Below, piece by piece: positions 18,189 to 27,237 of a stretch of DNA of 64,000 nucleotides. Made by a program: the position numbers and the translations under genes. The notes under the pieces were generated by a model, which searched no databases, was not told where the DNA came from, and worked only from the letters and a program-made list of their open reading frames with translations. Location: the NCBI RefSeq assembly GCF_000425045.1, contig NZ_AULA01000007.1, positions 1-64,000 of the forward strand. The letters are read 5' to 3'. Each line of letters begins with the position of its first letter. Position 1 is the stretch's first letter. The stretch is from Acidaminococcus intestini DSM 21505. Its GTDB lineage: Bacteria > Bacillota > Negativicutes > Acidaminococcales > Acidaminococcaceae.

Positions 18189-18197
18189 GGTTTCCTC

Positions 18198-19727
18198 CTA
18201 CGATAAATTGCTGAACATCATCATATATCCCACTTCCGTCAGATAGCGGGGATCGGATGGTTCCAGGGAAAGGGCGCTGCGGATGGTCTGGTAGGCTTCG
18301 GCAATATGATGCTGCGGAAGGCCCAGGGATTCAGAGAAGAAAGGTTTCTTCTGGGCAGCCCGTTTTTCATTGATTTCAAGGAAGTTTTCAAAAATACCGG
18401 CGGCCCAGCGTTCCGGCCCAAGGGCAGAAAGGTTGGGATCCGTCTTCAAAAAATCATGCCACAGCCGGCGAGCAAAATAAAACTCCGTAATGCCAAAACC
18501 CGCAGCGGCCATGATTTCCTTGACGGCCTGTTCCGACCGGTCCAGCGCGGGGGTCATGCGGGGCGGTTTATAGTCCTTGATGGCCGTCTTATAGGGAAAC
18601 GCCACAGCGGCAGGATTATTTGACACAAGGGAAACAATCCTGCGGACAAAAAGAGGATTGGCCGCCATGAAGTCACTCCACGTAAGATCAGGGCCCTGAA
18701 TCAGGAACCAATCCAGACATTGCTGCAGGATGGTATGAAGCTTATTTCTTGAAAGGGGGGACAGGCGGAAACTCTTTTCATAGTTCATGCACAAACTTTG
18801 GTTCTGGAAGATATTGCCCAAAATGACGTCCCCCAAGTCATGATGACTTGCCATTTCCGGGGTCATATTGACATAAAAGTGATCCCCCGTCATCAGGTCT
18901 TCTGCCAGGCAGCGCGTTTCATCAAGGACCTCACCGAGGACAAATAGACGCAGGCGGGCACGGCTCAGTTCATAGGCAAGGGTTTCGTAATGTGTGCCGC
19001 TGTGTTCGGCAAAAAATGAAATGGGGGTATCGGCCGTATCCATGGTCCGATAATTAAAAAGAAAGTAATCCCAGAAGCCTTTCCAGAAGTCCGTTTCTTC
19101 CGGTCCTTCAAGGTCCAGGCGGCCTTCGGCATGCCGGTAGAGCCGCATGGCGCGGTCAAGGTCCGGCGTAAAGCGGCTTGTCTGGAAGAACATGTTGATT
19201 TCTCCCATGATTTCCTCAAGTCCCACACCGGCATGCAGGAAGATGTTGCCTTCCGGGGGTGGGCCAACCCACGTTTCCCATTCCTCCTCCCCTTTTTGCA
19301 GCTGTCCGTGGCATGTCACAATGGCCACGGTCCCATCTTCATTTAAAAGGGTTTTCGCTGCAAGGTGCGGCGCCAGGACGCTCATGAGAACGCCGCGTTC
19401 CTTCATAAGGACAAAGAAACGCTCCAGTGTGTCAAGGAACGCCTTGATTGCGTCGTACGTCCCCATGAATTCAACAATATAGCGGCAGGCCCAAATCACG
19501 CAGCCTACAAGGATTTCCTCCGTTACATCCTGCATCTCCAACATATCATTTTCCAGATAGATGCAGAAGATGCTGAGATTGTCCCACTCTTTTTGAAGGG
19601 CCTTGTCATCCATGCCCTGCCAAGCACATTTGCGGATATAGGTTTCAACGTCATCCCGGGGTATGACCATGTTCCAGCCGTCGTCGTTCGTATAAAAATC
19701 GTTGATGTAATCGTAGACGTTATCCAT
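18198..19727 (-). CDS. Hypothetical protein, 509 residues
   Basis: An intact long frame with a normal start (AGGAAA before ATG) and host-like codon use, but no family I recognise. The protein is soluble, acidic and rich in aromatic residues, with no signal peptide or membrane segment. It opens with MDNVYDYINDFY and contains many tryptophan-bearing segments such as DFWKGFWDYFLFNY. The C-terminal part (AEAYQTIRSALSLEPSDPRYLTEVG) looks like a TPR-type helical pair. It lies 25 bases after nth and 9 bases before the zinc-ribbon gene. A role beside that membrane protein is only a guess. Confidence 0.7.
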   Translation of the reverse strand: MDNVYDYINDFYTNDDGWNMVIPRDDVETYIRKCAWQGMDDKALQKEWDNLSIFCIYLENDMLEMQDVTEEILVGCVIWACRYIVEFMGTYDAIKAFLDTLERFFVLMKERGVLMSVLAPHLAAKTLLNEDGTVAIVTCHGQLQKGEEEWETWVGPPPEGNIFLHAGVGLEEIMGEINMFFQTSRFTPDLDRAMRLYRHAEGRLDLEGPEETDFWKGFWDYFLFNYRTMDTADTPISFFAEHSGTHYETLAYELSRARLRLFVLGEVLDETRCLAEDLMTGDHFYVNMTPEMASHHDLGDVILGNIFQNQSLCMNYEKSFRLSPLSRNKLHTILQQCLDWFLIQGPDLTWSDFMAANPLFVRRIVSLVSNNPAAVAFPYKTAIKDYKPPRMTPALDRSEQAVKEIMAAAGFGITEFYFARRLWHDFLKTDPNLSALGPERWAAGIFENFLEINEKRAAQKKPFFSESLGLPQHHIAEAYQTIRSALSLEPSDPRYLTEVGYMMMFSNLS

Positions 19728-19751
19728 TTGGGATTTCCTAACTGAAATTGA

Positions 19752-20384
19752 TTATTCCATCACCCGTGAAGGACAAAGATCCAAAACGGGGCACTCGCTG
19801 CAGCGGGGGTTAGGGGCCTTGCAGACCTTACGGCCATGCCAGATGAGCCAGTGATGGGCCTCGCCCCACTTTTCCTTGGGAATCTGCTTTTGCAGGTCAT
19901 GCTCAGTCTCCAGGGGATCTTTTCCAGCGGAAAGACCCAACCGATGGGAGACACGGAAAACATGAGTATCAACGGCAATGGCCGGTTTTCCAAAGGCCAC
20001 ACTCAGCATGACATCGGCAGTCTTGCGTCCTACACCGGGAAGACTCAAGAGGGCCTTCATCTCCTGAGGAATCTCGGAATGGAAGTCATCAATAAGTTTT
20101 CGGCACGTAGCAAGGATATTGCGTGCTTTGGAATGATAAAGGCCGCAGTCATGGATGAGGGCTTCCATTTGTTCAAGGGTCAGGGCGCCCAGCTTCTCCG
20201 GCGTATTGTACTTTGGAAAAAGGCGCTTTGTAACAATATTGACCCGTTCATCCGTGCACTGAGCAGAAAGGATGACCGCCACCAAGAGTTCAAAAGGGGT
20301 GGTATAATGCAGGGCCGTTCCCTGTCCTTTATAGGTTTCTTCAAGACGTTCCAAGATGAGCTTATTGCGTTCTTTCTTGCGCAT
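19752..20384 (-). CDS. nth: Endonuclease III (DNA glycosylase/AP lyase)
   Basis: A 210-residue base-excision repair enzyme that removes oxidised pyrimidines and nicks the abasic site. The helix-hairpin-helix LPGVGRKTA carries the catalytic Lys121, and the catalytic Asp139 is in VDTHVFRV. The [4Fe-4S] cluster motif C-x6-C-x2-C-x5-C is present at Cys188, 195, 198 and 204. The ATG shares a base with the TGA stop of the upstream UPF0210 gene, so the two are translationally coupled. Confidence 0.96.
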   Translation of the reverse strand: MRKKERNKLILERLEETYKGQGTALHYTTPFELLVAVILSAQCTDERVNIVTKRLFPKYNTPEKLGALTLEQMEALIHDCGLYHSKARNILATCRKLIDDFHSEIPQEMKALLSLPGVGRKTADVMLSVAFGKPAIAVDTHVFRVSHRLGLSAGKDPLETEHDLQKQIPKEKWGEAHHWLIWHGRKVCKAPNPRCSECPVLDLCPSRVME

Positions 20385-21745
20385 CAGTTTGTCAGGCTCC
20401 TAACTGGGGCTGGAATGCGCCCACCGCGATGGATAAAGGTATCGGGCTTAAAGGTATTGACGGCAATGATAGGCGCATATCCTAACAGGCCGCCAAATTC
20501 AACTTTATCGCCCACGCTCTTGCCCGGTACGGGAATGACGCGAACAGCCGTGGTTTTATTATTGATCATGCCAATGGCCGATTCATCTGCAATGATGGCG
20601 GAAATGGTTTCTGCCGTCGTATCGCCAGGAATGGCAATCATGTCAAGACCGACGGAGCAGACACAGGTCATAGCTTCAAGTTTTTCAATAGTGAGGCACC
20701 CTTGTTCCACAGCATGGATCATGCCAGCATCTTCACTTACAGGAATGAAGGCACCGGACAGGCCGCCGACATAACTGGAAGCCATGAGACCGCCTTTTTT
20801 GACCGCATCGTTCAGCATGGCAAGGGCCGCTGTCGTACCGGGCGCGCCGCAGCATTCCAGACCAATTTCCTCAAGGATGTGGGCCACGCTGTCACCTACA
20901 GCCGGCGTTGGGGCAAGGGACAGGTCAATGATCCCGAATTGGGTTCCCAGCCGTTTGGCCGCTTCTTGGGCCACGAGCTGTCCGACGCGGGTAATCTTGA
21001 AAGCTGTTTTCTTGATGGTCTCGGCCACGACACCAATATCGGCCCCACGGCAGCCTTCGAGAGCGTGCTTGACAACACCAGGGCCGGAGACACCGACATT
21101 GATGACTGTCTCCGGTTCCGTAACGCCGTGGAAAGCGCCTGCCATAAAGGGATTGTCTTGGACAGGGTTGCAGAAAACAACGAGTTTGGCGCAGCCTAAA
21201 GCATCCTGATCACGGGTCAAATCGGCCGTTTTTTTGACAACTTCCCCCATGCGGCGCACGGCATTCATGTTGATGCCGGCCTTGGTGGAGCCAACAGCCA
21301 CGGAAGAACAGACAATATCCGTTGTGGCCAAGGCTTCTGGAATGGAATCGATCAGGATGGAGTCACCATGGGTGCAGCCTTTTTCCACAAGGGCGCTGAA
21401 GCCGCCAATGAAGTTGACGCCAACGGCTTTGGCCGCGTCGTCAAGGGCTTTGGCCAGCGGCACGTAGGTATCGGTCTGGCAGGCTTCACCTACAAGGGAA
21501 ATAGGCGTTACAGAAATGCGTTTATGGATGATGGGCACACCGAGCTCCGCTTCAAGGTTGGTCCCCACCTTGACCAGGTCCTTGGCGCAGCGTGTAATCT
21601 TATCATAGATCTTACGGGCGCAGACAGTTACATCAGGGTCGGCGCAGTCGCGCAGGCTGATGCCCATCGTAATGGTTCGGACGTCCAGGTTATTTTCCGT
21701 GATCATCCGGGTTGTTTCAAGGATATCGTTTGTGTTGTACAGCAT
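20384..21745 (-). CDS. UPF0210 family protein (PFL-like fold)
   Basis: A 453-residue protein of the conserved UPF0210 (DUF711) family, whose structure is related to the pyruvate formate-lyase/ribonucleotide reductase barrel but whose biochemical role is unknown. It matches family length and conserved words such as [25 protein letters not shown] and [14 protein letters not shown]. It starts 17 bases after an ACT-domain gene, the standard genomic partner of this family, and overlaps nth by one base. Several cysteines (CCGAPG, CVCSVG) are present; whether they are functional is unknown. Confidence 0.92.
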   Translation of the reverse strand: MLYNTNDILETTRMITENNLDVRTITMGISLRDCADPDVTVCARKIYDKITRCAKDLVKVGTNLEAELGVPIIHKRISVTPISLVGEACQTDTYVPLAKALDDAAKAVGVNFIGGFSALVEKGCTHGDSILIDSIPEALATTDIVCSSVAVGSTKAGINMNAVRRMGEVVKKTADLTRDQDALGCAKLVVFCNPVQDNPFMAGAFHGVTEPETVINVGVSGPGVVKHALEGCRGADIGVVAETIKKTAFKITRVGQLVAQEAAKRLGTQFGIIDLSLAPTPAVGDSVAHILEEIGLECCGAPGTTAALAMLNDAVKKGGLMASSYVGGLSGAFIPVSEDAGMIHAVEQGCLTIEKLEAMTCVCSVGLDMIAIPGDTTAETISAIIADESAIGMINNKTTAVRVIPVPGKSVGDKVEFGGLLGYAPIIAVNTFKPDTFIHRGGRIPAPVRSLTN

Positions 21746-21762
21746 GGAAACCTCCTCAGCAA

Positions 21763-22032
21763 TCAGATCCGGTGCATAGCCGTAAAGATTTCTTCACTCT
21801 GGACGCGGATCTCAAGGCCCAGTTCTTTTCCTAAGGCAGCCGCTTTATCCTTTAGGTCTTCAACACAGATGGTGGCTTTGCTCATGTCACCGATCAGCAC
21901 CATGTTGAAAAAATCATCCGTAATATTTTGATTGATATTGAGGATATTCACTTGATGTTTAGCCAACAGGTCACTGGCCCGAGCAATGATTCCCACTTTA
22001 TCAATTCCCACAATCGTCATGACAATGCGCAT
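21763..22032 (-). CDS. ACT domain protein, UPF0237 family
   Basis: An 89-residue stand-alone ACT domain ([27 protein letters not shown]), a ligand-binding fold that usually senses amino acids. The UPF0237 family almost always precedes UPF0210 genes, as here, and probably acts as its regulatory subunit (inference from conserved linkage). It is the first gene of the ACT-UPF0210-nth run and has a good sigma70-type promoter. Confidence 0.9.
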   Translation of the reverse strand: MRIVMTIVGIDKVGIIARASDLLAKHQVNILNINQNITDDFFNMVLIGDMSKATICVEDLKDKAAALGKELGLEIRVQSEEIFTAMHRI

Positions 22033-22079
22033 GGTCTCCCATCCTTCCTTAACTAGAACTAAAATAGAGTTGTTCTTTT

Positions 22080-22108
22080 ATTATACGATAGGAATGAAAA
22101 CTCTTCAA
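22080..22108 (-). promoter_or_regulatory. Sigma70-type promoter of the ACT-UPF0210-nth run
   Basis: On the minus strand TTGAAG (22103-22108), a 17-base spacer and a perfect TATAAT (22080-22085). The predicted start is about 40 bases before the ACT gene ATG. Confidence 0.75.
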
Positions 22109-22261
22109 CGGATTCAGAACAATGTTTGAAATTCCTTCATACTTTTTCCCCCATCCCAGAAATCATCCAAAAGGGAAAAAGACAAGAAAATGTGTAAGGT
22201 CATACAAGCACTTACCTGTTTCATTCTTTACAAACATTTTATAAGAAAATAGAGATATCAT

Positions 22262-22290
22262 TCGACAAATAAAGTTCCTTGTGCTATGAT
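22262..22290 (+). promoter_or_regulatory. purC promoter
   Basis: TCGACA (22262-22267), a 17-base spacer and TATGAT (22285-22290), about 25 bases upstream of purC. The leader is too short for a purine riboswitch, and none was seen in the region before it. Confidence 0.65.
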
Positions 22291-22320
22291 AAGGATACCA
22301 AAATACAAGGAGGATGTATC

Positions 22321-23190
22321 ATGCAGGAATATAAACCCTTTAAGTCTGGTAAAGTCCGCGAAATCTACGACATTGGTGACAGCCTTATCATGGTGGCTTC
22401 CGATCGCATTTCCGCTTTCGACCACATCCTGAAAAACACCATCACCGATAAAGGGGCCGTCCTGACCCGCCTTTCCAAATTCTGGTTTGAATTCACCAAA
22501 GATGTCATTCCGAACCATATGCTTTCCGTAGATCCTGCTGATATGCCGGAATTCTTCCGCACACCGGAATTTGCCGGCAAGAGCATGAAATGCCAGAAGC
22601 TCGACATGATTCCTGTAGAATGCATCGTCCGTGGGTATATTACCGGCTCCGGCTGGGAATCCTATCAAAAAAATGGAACCGTCTGCGGCATCACCCTGCC
22701 GGCAGGTCTGAAAGAATCCCAGAAACTGGCTGAACCCATCTTCACGCCGAGCACCAAGGCAGAACTGGGTGATCATGATGAAAACATCTCCGAAGCCCAG
22801 TGTGTGGAATACCTTGAAAAACGCTTCCCCGGCAAAGGGGCTGAATACACAAAAGCCATCAAAGAGGCGACCATTGCCCTTTATAAAAAATGTGCTGATT
22901 ATGCCTACACGAAGGGCATCATCATTGCCGATACCAAATTTGAATTTGGTCTTGATGAAAATGGTCAGATCGTCCTTGGCGATGAGATGCTGACGCCGGA
23001 CAGTTCCCGCTTCTGGCCGCTTGCTGGCTACGAAGTTGGAAAGAGCCAGCCCAGCTACGACAAACAGTATGTCCGTGACTGGCTGAAAGCCAATCCTGAC
23101 AGCAACTATCTCCTGCCCCAGGATGTCATTGATAAGACCATTGAAAAGTATAAAGAAGCCTACGAAAAGATTACGGGTGAAACATTCTAA
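22321..23190 (+). CDS. purC: Phosphoribosylaminoimidazole-succinocarboxamide synthase
   Basis: A 289-residue SAICAR synthetase that joins CAIR and aspartate with ATP in purine synthesis. The first residues YKPFKSGKVREIYD form the ATP-binding start of the family. ASDRISAFDHIL, VECIVRGYITGSGW and IADTKFEFG are conserved substrate and metal-binding blocks. The length matches the long (yeast-like) form rather than the roughly 240-residue form. AAGGAGG lies 8 bases before the ATG. The frame also opens at 22279, but that overlaps the promoter. It is a single-gene unit with its own promoter and terminator, not in a pur operon. Confidence 0.96.
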   Translation: MQEYKPFKSGKVREIYDIGDSLIMVASDRISAFDHILKNTITDKGAVLTRLSKFWFEFTKDVIPNHMLSVDPADMPEFFRTPEFAGKSMKCQKLDMIPVECIVRGYITGSGWESYQKNGTVCGITLPAGLKESQKLAEPIFTPSTKAELGDHDENISEAQCVEYLEKRFPGKGAEYTKAIKEATIALYKKCADYAYTKGIIIADTKFEFGLDENGQIVLGDEMLTPDSSRFWPLAGYEVGKSQPSYDKQYVRDWLKANPDSNYLLPQDVIDKTIEKYKEAYEKITGETF

Positions 23191-23201
23191 TAAGAAAACT
23201 A

Positions 23202-23231
23202 ACGGCACCGCTTGGCGGTGCCGTTTTTTTT
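23202..23231 (+). terminator. purC terminator
   Basis: ACGGCACCGC pairs with GCGGTGCCGT around a 3-nt loop, followed by eight T, 12 bases after the purC stop. Confidence 0.95.
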
Positions 23232-23368
23232 AGGAAAAAGCAGCGAAAGCTGTTCCTGAATAAGCTGAATGGATCCTGATTATGGCAAAAAGGATGAGGG
23301 GCCTGGAAGAACCCTAAAAACGGTCCCTTTCCCACCTGTATGGCGCTTCGGCAGTCCTTTTTTTCATC

Positions 23369-23420
23369 TTGACAAGGCGGATTCTTTCGTTTATCCTATA
23401 TTTAGTTGAAAGTTCAACTA
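23369..23420 (+). promoter_or_regulatory. marR promoter with palindromic operator
   Basis: TTGACA (23369-23374), a 17-base spacer and TATCCT (23392-23397). A perfect 18-base palindrome of TAGTTGAA-AG-TTCAACTA lies at 23403-23420, over the predicted start point and just before the MarR ribosome binding site. The position fits autorepression by the MarR protein. Confidence 0.75.
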
Positions 23421-23433
23421 TTAAGGAGGAACC

Positions 23434-23874
23434 ATGAACCTGACCAATGAACTGCTTCGCCATTTGGGCACCATCAGCCGCGTCATCCATTCCCTGATGG
23501 ATATGAAGTTCCAATCCTATGGACTCAAACGCGGCCAATTTATCTTTTTGACCCGCATCTGTGAAACGCCTGGCCTCTGTCAGACAGACCTGACTGAGCT
23601 CGTCAGCGTAGACAAGGGGACAACGGCCAAGGCGGTAAAAAAGCTTGAGGACGCACATCTCATCAGCCGCCGAAAGATAAAGACGGACAAACGGATGTGG
23701 CATCTTTATCCAACGGATATCGGAAAGAAACTTTATGAAAAATTGATTGAAGAGGAAAATCGCCAGATTGCAGTGGGTCTTGCGGGGTTTTCCCAGGAAG
23801 AGGTCCGGACCCTGCTGGATCTCATGCAGAAACTGAGGACCAATATCCAGATTGATTGGAAAAATCATGAATAA
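23434..23874 (+). CDS. MarR family transcriptional regulator
   Basis: A 146-residue winged-helix regulator. The recognition region is LTELVSVDKGTTAKAVKKLEDAHLI and the wing RRKIKTDKRMWHLYPTDIGKKL. Proteins of this group bind palindromic operators and release them on ligand binding or oxidation. AAGGAGG precedes the ATG. A perfect palindrome sits at its promoter. The stop is 13 bases from the start of a GNAT acetyltransferase gene, followed by an MFS transporter pseudogene. The three probably formed one stress or drug-response unit. Confidence 0.93.
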   Translation: MNLTNELLRHLGTISRVIHSLMDMKFQSYGLKRGQFIFLTRICETPGLCQTDLTELVSVDKGTTAKAVKKLEDAHLISRRKIKTDKRMWHLYPTDIGKKLYEKLIEEENRQIAVGLAGFSQEEVRTLLDLMQKLRTNIQIDWKNHE

Positions 23875-23887
23875 GGAGGCTGGCAGC

Positions 23888-24385
23888 ATGAAACTGGTAA
23901 AAGCAGAAAGAACAGATGCCATTCGCATCATGGAAATCATCAACGAGGCCAAGGCTTTTCTAAGGAGTCAGGGCGTCAATCAATGGCAGACGGGATATCC
24001 GGCCATGGCGGATATCAACAAGGATTTATCAGACGGCATCGGCTATGTGCTCAAGGATCAGGGACGGATTGTCGGCTATGCCGGCATCGATGCCCGCGGC
24101 GAGGCTGCCTATGACACGCTTCAGGGTCACTGGCTCAATGACGAGCCTTATCTTGTCATCCATCGGATGGCTGTCGACTGCACCATCCGCGGCAAGGGCC
24201 TTTCCCAGGAAATGTTCAAGGCCTGTGAAAACTTAGCCAGGCGTGAAGGGATTCAAAACATCCGTGTCGATACGGATGAGGACAACAAAATCATGCGCCA
24301 CATCCTCGAAAAGATGGGGTTCGTCTATACGGGAACAATTTGGTTTGATAATAGCACAAAGATTGCCTTCCAAAAGGTTCTCTGA
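23888..24385 (+). CDS. GNAT family N-acetyltransferase
   Basis: A 165-residue acetyl-CoA-dependent transferase of the GNAT fold. The acetyl-CoA loop is around VDCTIRGKGLSQEMF (R/Q-x-x-G-x-G/A pattern, about residues 100-112), with the C-terminal strand LEKMGFVYTGTIWF typical of the family. The ATG at 23888 has AAGGAGG in the correct position; the longer frame would overlap marR. It is downstream of marR in the same transcript. The substrate is unknown. Confidence 0.88.
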   Translation: MKLVKAERTDAIRIMEIINEAKAFLRSQGVNQWQTGYPAMADINKDLSDGIGYVLKDQGRIVGYAGIDARGEAAYDTLQGHWLNDEPYLVIHRMAVDCTIRGKGLSQEMFKACENLARREGIQNIRVDTDEDNKIMRHILEKMGFVYTGTIWFDNSTKIAFQKVL

Positions 24386-24457
24386 TCATTTAGAGGAATC
24401 TTTTCATCCAAGTTTTCCCCTTTATCCTATCTGACTGCGTCTAAACGGAGGTTTTCT

Positions 24458-25678
24458 ATGCAGGCACCCAGTCACCCCGCTTCGGGGCCCTCTCTATTTT
24501 TCTGCGGGTTATCCGCCGTCCTCCTTTATGGCATCAGCGGCGGCATCCGCAGCGATATTGGAATCCTTCTGGAGCCACTCAGGGAAGCTACAGGCCTTTC
24601 TTATGGGGGCCTGAGTTTTGCCATTGCGGTCCTGCAGCTTTCCTTTGGTCTTTCGCAGCCTTTTTGGGGGCTCCTTGCAGCTAGGCGTTCCCACCGTTTC
24701 GTCCTTCTTAGCGGCGTGGGGCTTTTCCTTCTAGGGTTACTGGGGCTGTCCCTCTTCCGCTCCCTTTAGGGCCTTGTGCTCACCCTTGGTCTATGTCTAG
24801 GCTGCGGCGCTGGAGCAATCTCATTTGGTCTGCTTCTTGAAACCGTCATTTTCGCCGTAGGACCTCAAAAAGGGGCCCTCATTTCGGGCTTTATCAATGC
24901 TGCAGCCGGCCTGGGCTCAACCTTTTTTTCCCCGCTTCTTTCCAGGCTTTCCCTTGTAGGCGGAATCCCGACGGTCTCTGTTGTGCTCAGTCTGATCATG
25001 ATTGGAACCCTTCCCTTTCTTTTTTATTTGACGCAGCCCCTAAAAAGAATGGTTCTTCAGGAAAAAGGTCCTGTTCCCGAAGCTTCTTTTGGCCTCCTCC
25101 TTCAAGGAGCCCTAAAGCGGCCGGAATTTCGATATCTATTGGGAGCATTTACTACTTGCGGCTTTCATATGGCGCTGATTGAAGCCCATCTTTTCTCACA
25201 GCTGCTCTCCTATGGTCTTCAAAGGCCACGCGCCGCCCACGCCTTTGCAGCCTATGGTCTGTCAACAGTCATTGGTGCGCTGATTTCCGGATATTTGTCC
25301 GGCCATGTTTCCAAAAACCGTCTTCTGACCATTTACTATGGCTTCCGTGCGGGTTTGACAGCCATATATCTCTTTTTCCTGCCAAAAACTTTCCTGTCGG
25401 CCCTTTTCTTTTGCATAGGTCTCGGCATGTCCGGCGGGGCCACAGTTACGCCGACGTCAGGAATCGTCACGGAGCGTTTTCCTCTTGCCCAATCGGCAGC
25501 ACTTGTGGGACTCCTTTTTTTAGGGCATCAGCTAGGCGCCTTTCTCAGTGCATTTTTGGGCGGCATGACCGTGGCTGCAACAGGAAGCTATCAAGGCATC
25601 TGGGGAATCGATATCGTGTTTTGTCTTCTGGCGTCCTATCTAAGTGCCAAGATTTTGCCTCATCAACAAGGGAAATAG
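24458..25678 (+). pseudogene. MFS transporter interrupted by an in-frame stop
   Basis: A single reading frame of 407 codons with a strong start (GGAGG, ATG 24458) encodes a 12-helix major facilitator. It is broken by one TAG at 24767-24769, between SLFRSL and GLVLTLGLCLG. Both parts stay in the same frame, so a single base change explains the lesion. The downstream part could start at GTG 24776 but has no ribosome binding site and would lack the first three helices. The family resembles oxalate/formate-type and drug MFS carriers. It may be a true recent nonsense mutation, a sequencing error or a suppressed codon. Confidence 0.85.
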
Positions 25679-25705
25679 ATTGGATCCAATTGTAAATCAT
25701 AAATC

Positions 25706-25735
25706 AAAAAGGTCCCATATGGGGCCTCTTTTTTA
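25706..25735 (+). terminator. Terminator after the MFS pseudogene
   Basis: AAAAAGGTCCCATATGGGGCC forms a compact stem followed by a T run, about 30 bases after the stop. Confidence 0.8.
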
Positions 25736-25879
25736 TGCACTCCCAAATAGAGCATTTCTCATAGAATAAAATAGAAGTTTTCCCGTCCCCTACGCGCCCA
25801 AAATCTTGACAAGCTCTTTCCATGCAGTACAATAAGACAGGATTACAACGTATTTTCTGATTCATAAGGAGGATTTCAT

Positions 25880-27043
25880 TTGTCAAAAGATCGTTTATGG
25901 ACACCTCAATTCATGACTATGGGGGGAGGGAATTTCTTTTATTTTCTATCCCAATATCTGCTGGTTGCGGCCATGCCGTTATACATCCTGGAAGAACTTC
26001 ATGGAAACGAAAGGGACGCGGGCCTTGCCATGACGTATTTTCAGCTGGGGACCGTTTTATGCCGTCCGTTTGCAGGAAAGATCATTGATTCCTTGAACAA
26101 ACACAGGCTGCTCGTGGCGGGATCATGTGCGTTCCTTCTCATCATGACGGCCTTTTTCTTTTTACGAACCTTGCCGGCCGTCTTTGGACTGCGCTTCCTA
26201 CACGGTGCTATTTTTGGCGTCACATCGACGGCGGCTGCTGCCGTAGCAGCTCTTGTCCTGCCGCTTTCACGCAAAGGGGAAGGCATCGGTTACTTTGCCC
26301 TTTCAACCAATCTTGCCATGGTTGTAGGCCCCCTCGTTGGACTTCTTCTCATGCAGTATTGGGGACCATCCGCGGTCTTTTTCTTTTTGATCCTCGGGGC
26401 TCTCTTTACGCTGATTGCTATGATCTGCAACGCGCTGCCGTCCTCTGTGACCCGTCCCAGTGCCTCCTTCCGCTCTTTTTCAGTAACAGATCTCATTGAA
26501 CCCCGCTCCGTCATCCCTTCTTTATTTGGGGGCTTGGTCTTTTTTTCCTATGGCGGTATGCTCACCTTTATCCCGCTTTATGCCAGAAGCCTTGGACTGG
26601 CTTCTGTAACAAGTCTCTTTTTTGTTGTCTTTGCCCTCATCATCATCGTCACACGGCCGGTCATTGGACATCTTTTTGATACAAAGGGCCCGGATTATAT
26701 CGTTTATCCGGGGTTCATCGTCTTTCTTCTGGGATTCATCCTTTTTGCATCCATTTCAAGTCTCACGGGGCTGCTGCTTTCAGGAGCCGTGCTGGGACTT
26801 GGTTTTGGGGCCCTCTCACCGGCTTTTCAGACCCTTGCCGTGACCATGGCACCGCCCTCCCGGGCCGGGGTCGCCACAGCCACTTATTTTTGGGCTCTTG
26901 ACATCAGTGTCGGCCTAGCGGCCTATTTACTGGGACTTGCGGCGGCTGAATGGGGCTATGCCATGATGTATGGTGTCATTTGTCCTGCCGTACTTGTCGG
27001 GGCTGCTGTCTTGTATCTTGTCTGGAGACGCAGGGAAAACTGA
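25880..27043 (+). CDS. MFS transporter
   Basis: A 387-residue inner-membrane major facilitator with 12 hydrophobic segments. The loop 2-3 signature region is GLAMTYFQLGTVLCRPFAGKIIDSLNKHR. It starts at TTG 25880, the only start with the strong AAGGAGG at the right distance. It belongs to the drug/metabolite proton-antiporter branch. It is a stand-alone gene with its own terminator, downstream of the broken MFS gene but not an obvious recent copy of it. Confidence 0.9.
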   Translation: MSKDRLWTPQFMTMGGGNFFYFLSQYLLVAAMPLYILEELHGNERDAGLAMTYFQLGTVLCRPFAGKIIDSLNKHRLLVAGSCAFLLIMTAFFFLRTLPAVFGLRFLHGAIFGVTSTAAAAVAALVLPLSRKGEGIGYFALSTNLAMVVGPLVGLLLMQYWGPSAVFFFLILGALFTLIAMICNALPSSVTRPSASFRSFSVTDLIEPRSVIPSLFGGLVFFSYGGMLTFIPLYARSLGLASVTSLFFVVFALIIIVTRPVIGHLFDTKGPDYIVYPGFIVFLLGFILFASISSLTGLLLSGAVLGLGFGALSPAFQTLAVTMAPPSRAGVATATYFWALDISVGLAAYLLGLAAAEWGYAMMYGVICPAVLVGAAVLYLVWRRREN

Positions 27044-27114
27044 TGAAAGAACCCGAAATAAGCTCATTTTTCCACCTTTATGCATCGCTTTCTACCCTAT
27101 CATGAATCTATGAC

Positions 27115-27150
27115 AAAGGCCCAACAGCCAATATTGGCTGTTGGGCCTTT
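27115..27150. terminator. Bidirectional terminator
   Basis: A perfect 16-bp stem of AAAGGCCCAACAGCCA with its complement around ATAT, about 70 bases after the MFS stop. Confidence 0.92.
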
Positions 27151-27189
27151 GCTCAAAAGAAAGAAAAACCATGACGAAACTTTTCCAAA

Positions 27190-27236
27190 TTGCCTTGCCA
27201 AGGCGGGATGGCTTCTGCCGTCTGGAAGCAGAAAAT
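27190..27236. repeat. REP-like dispersed element, distant copy
   Basis: TGCCTTGCCAAGGCGGGATGG, then a second stem around CTTCTGCCGTCTGGAAGCAG. It is the same two-dyad layout as the elements at 63-112 and 330-380, 27 kb away. Confidence 0.55.
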
Positions 27237-27237
27237 C

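Noticed and set aside
22140-22260. Purine riboswitch before purC
   Set aside because: The promoter lies after this stretch, so it would not be in the purC transcript, and no aptamer core was seen.
27115-27150. Operator-like palindrome
   Set aside because: The perfect 16-bp stem with A and T flanks downstream of a stop codon fits a terminator better.
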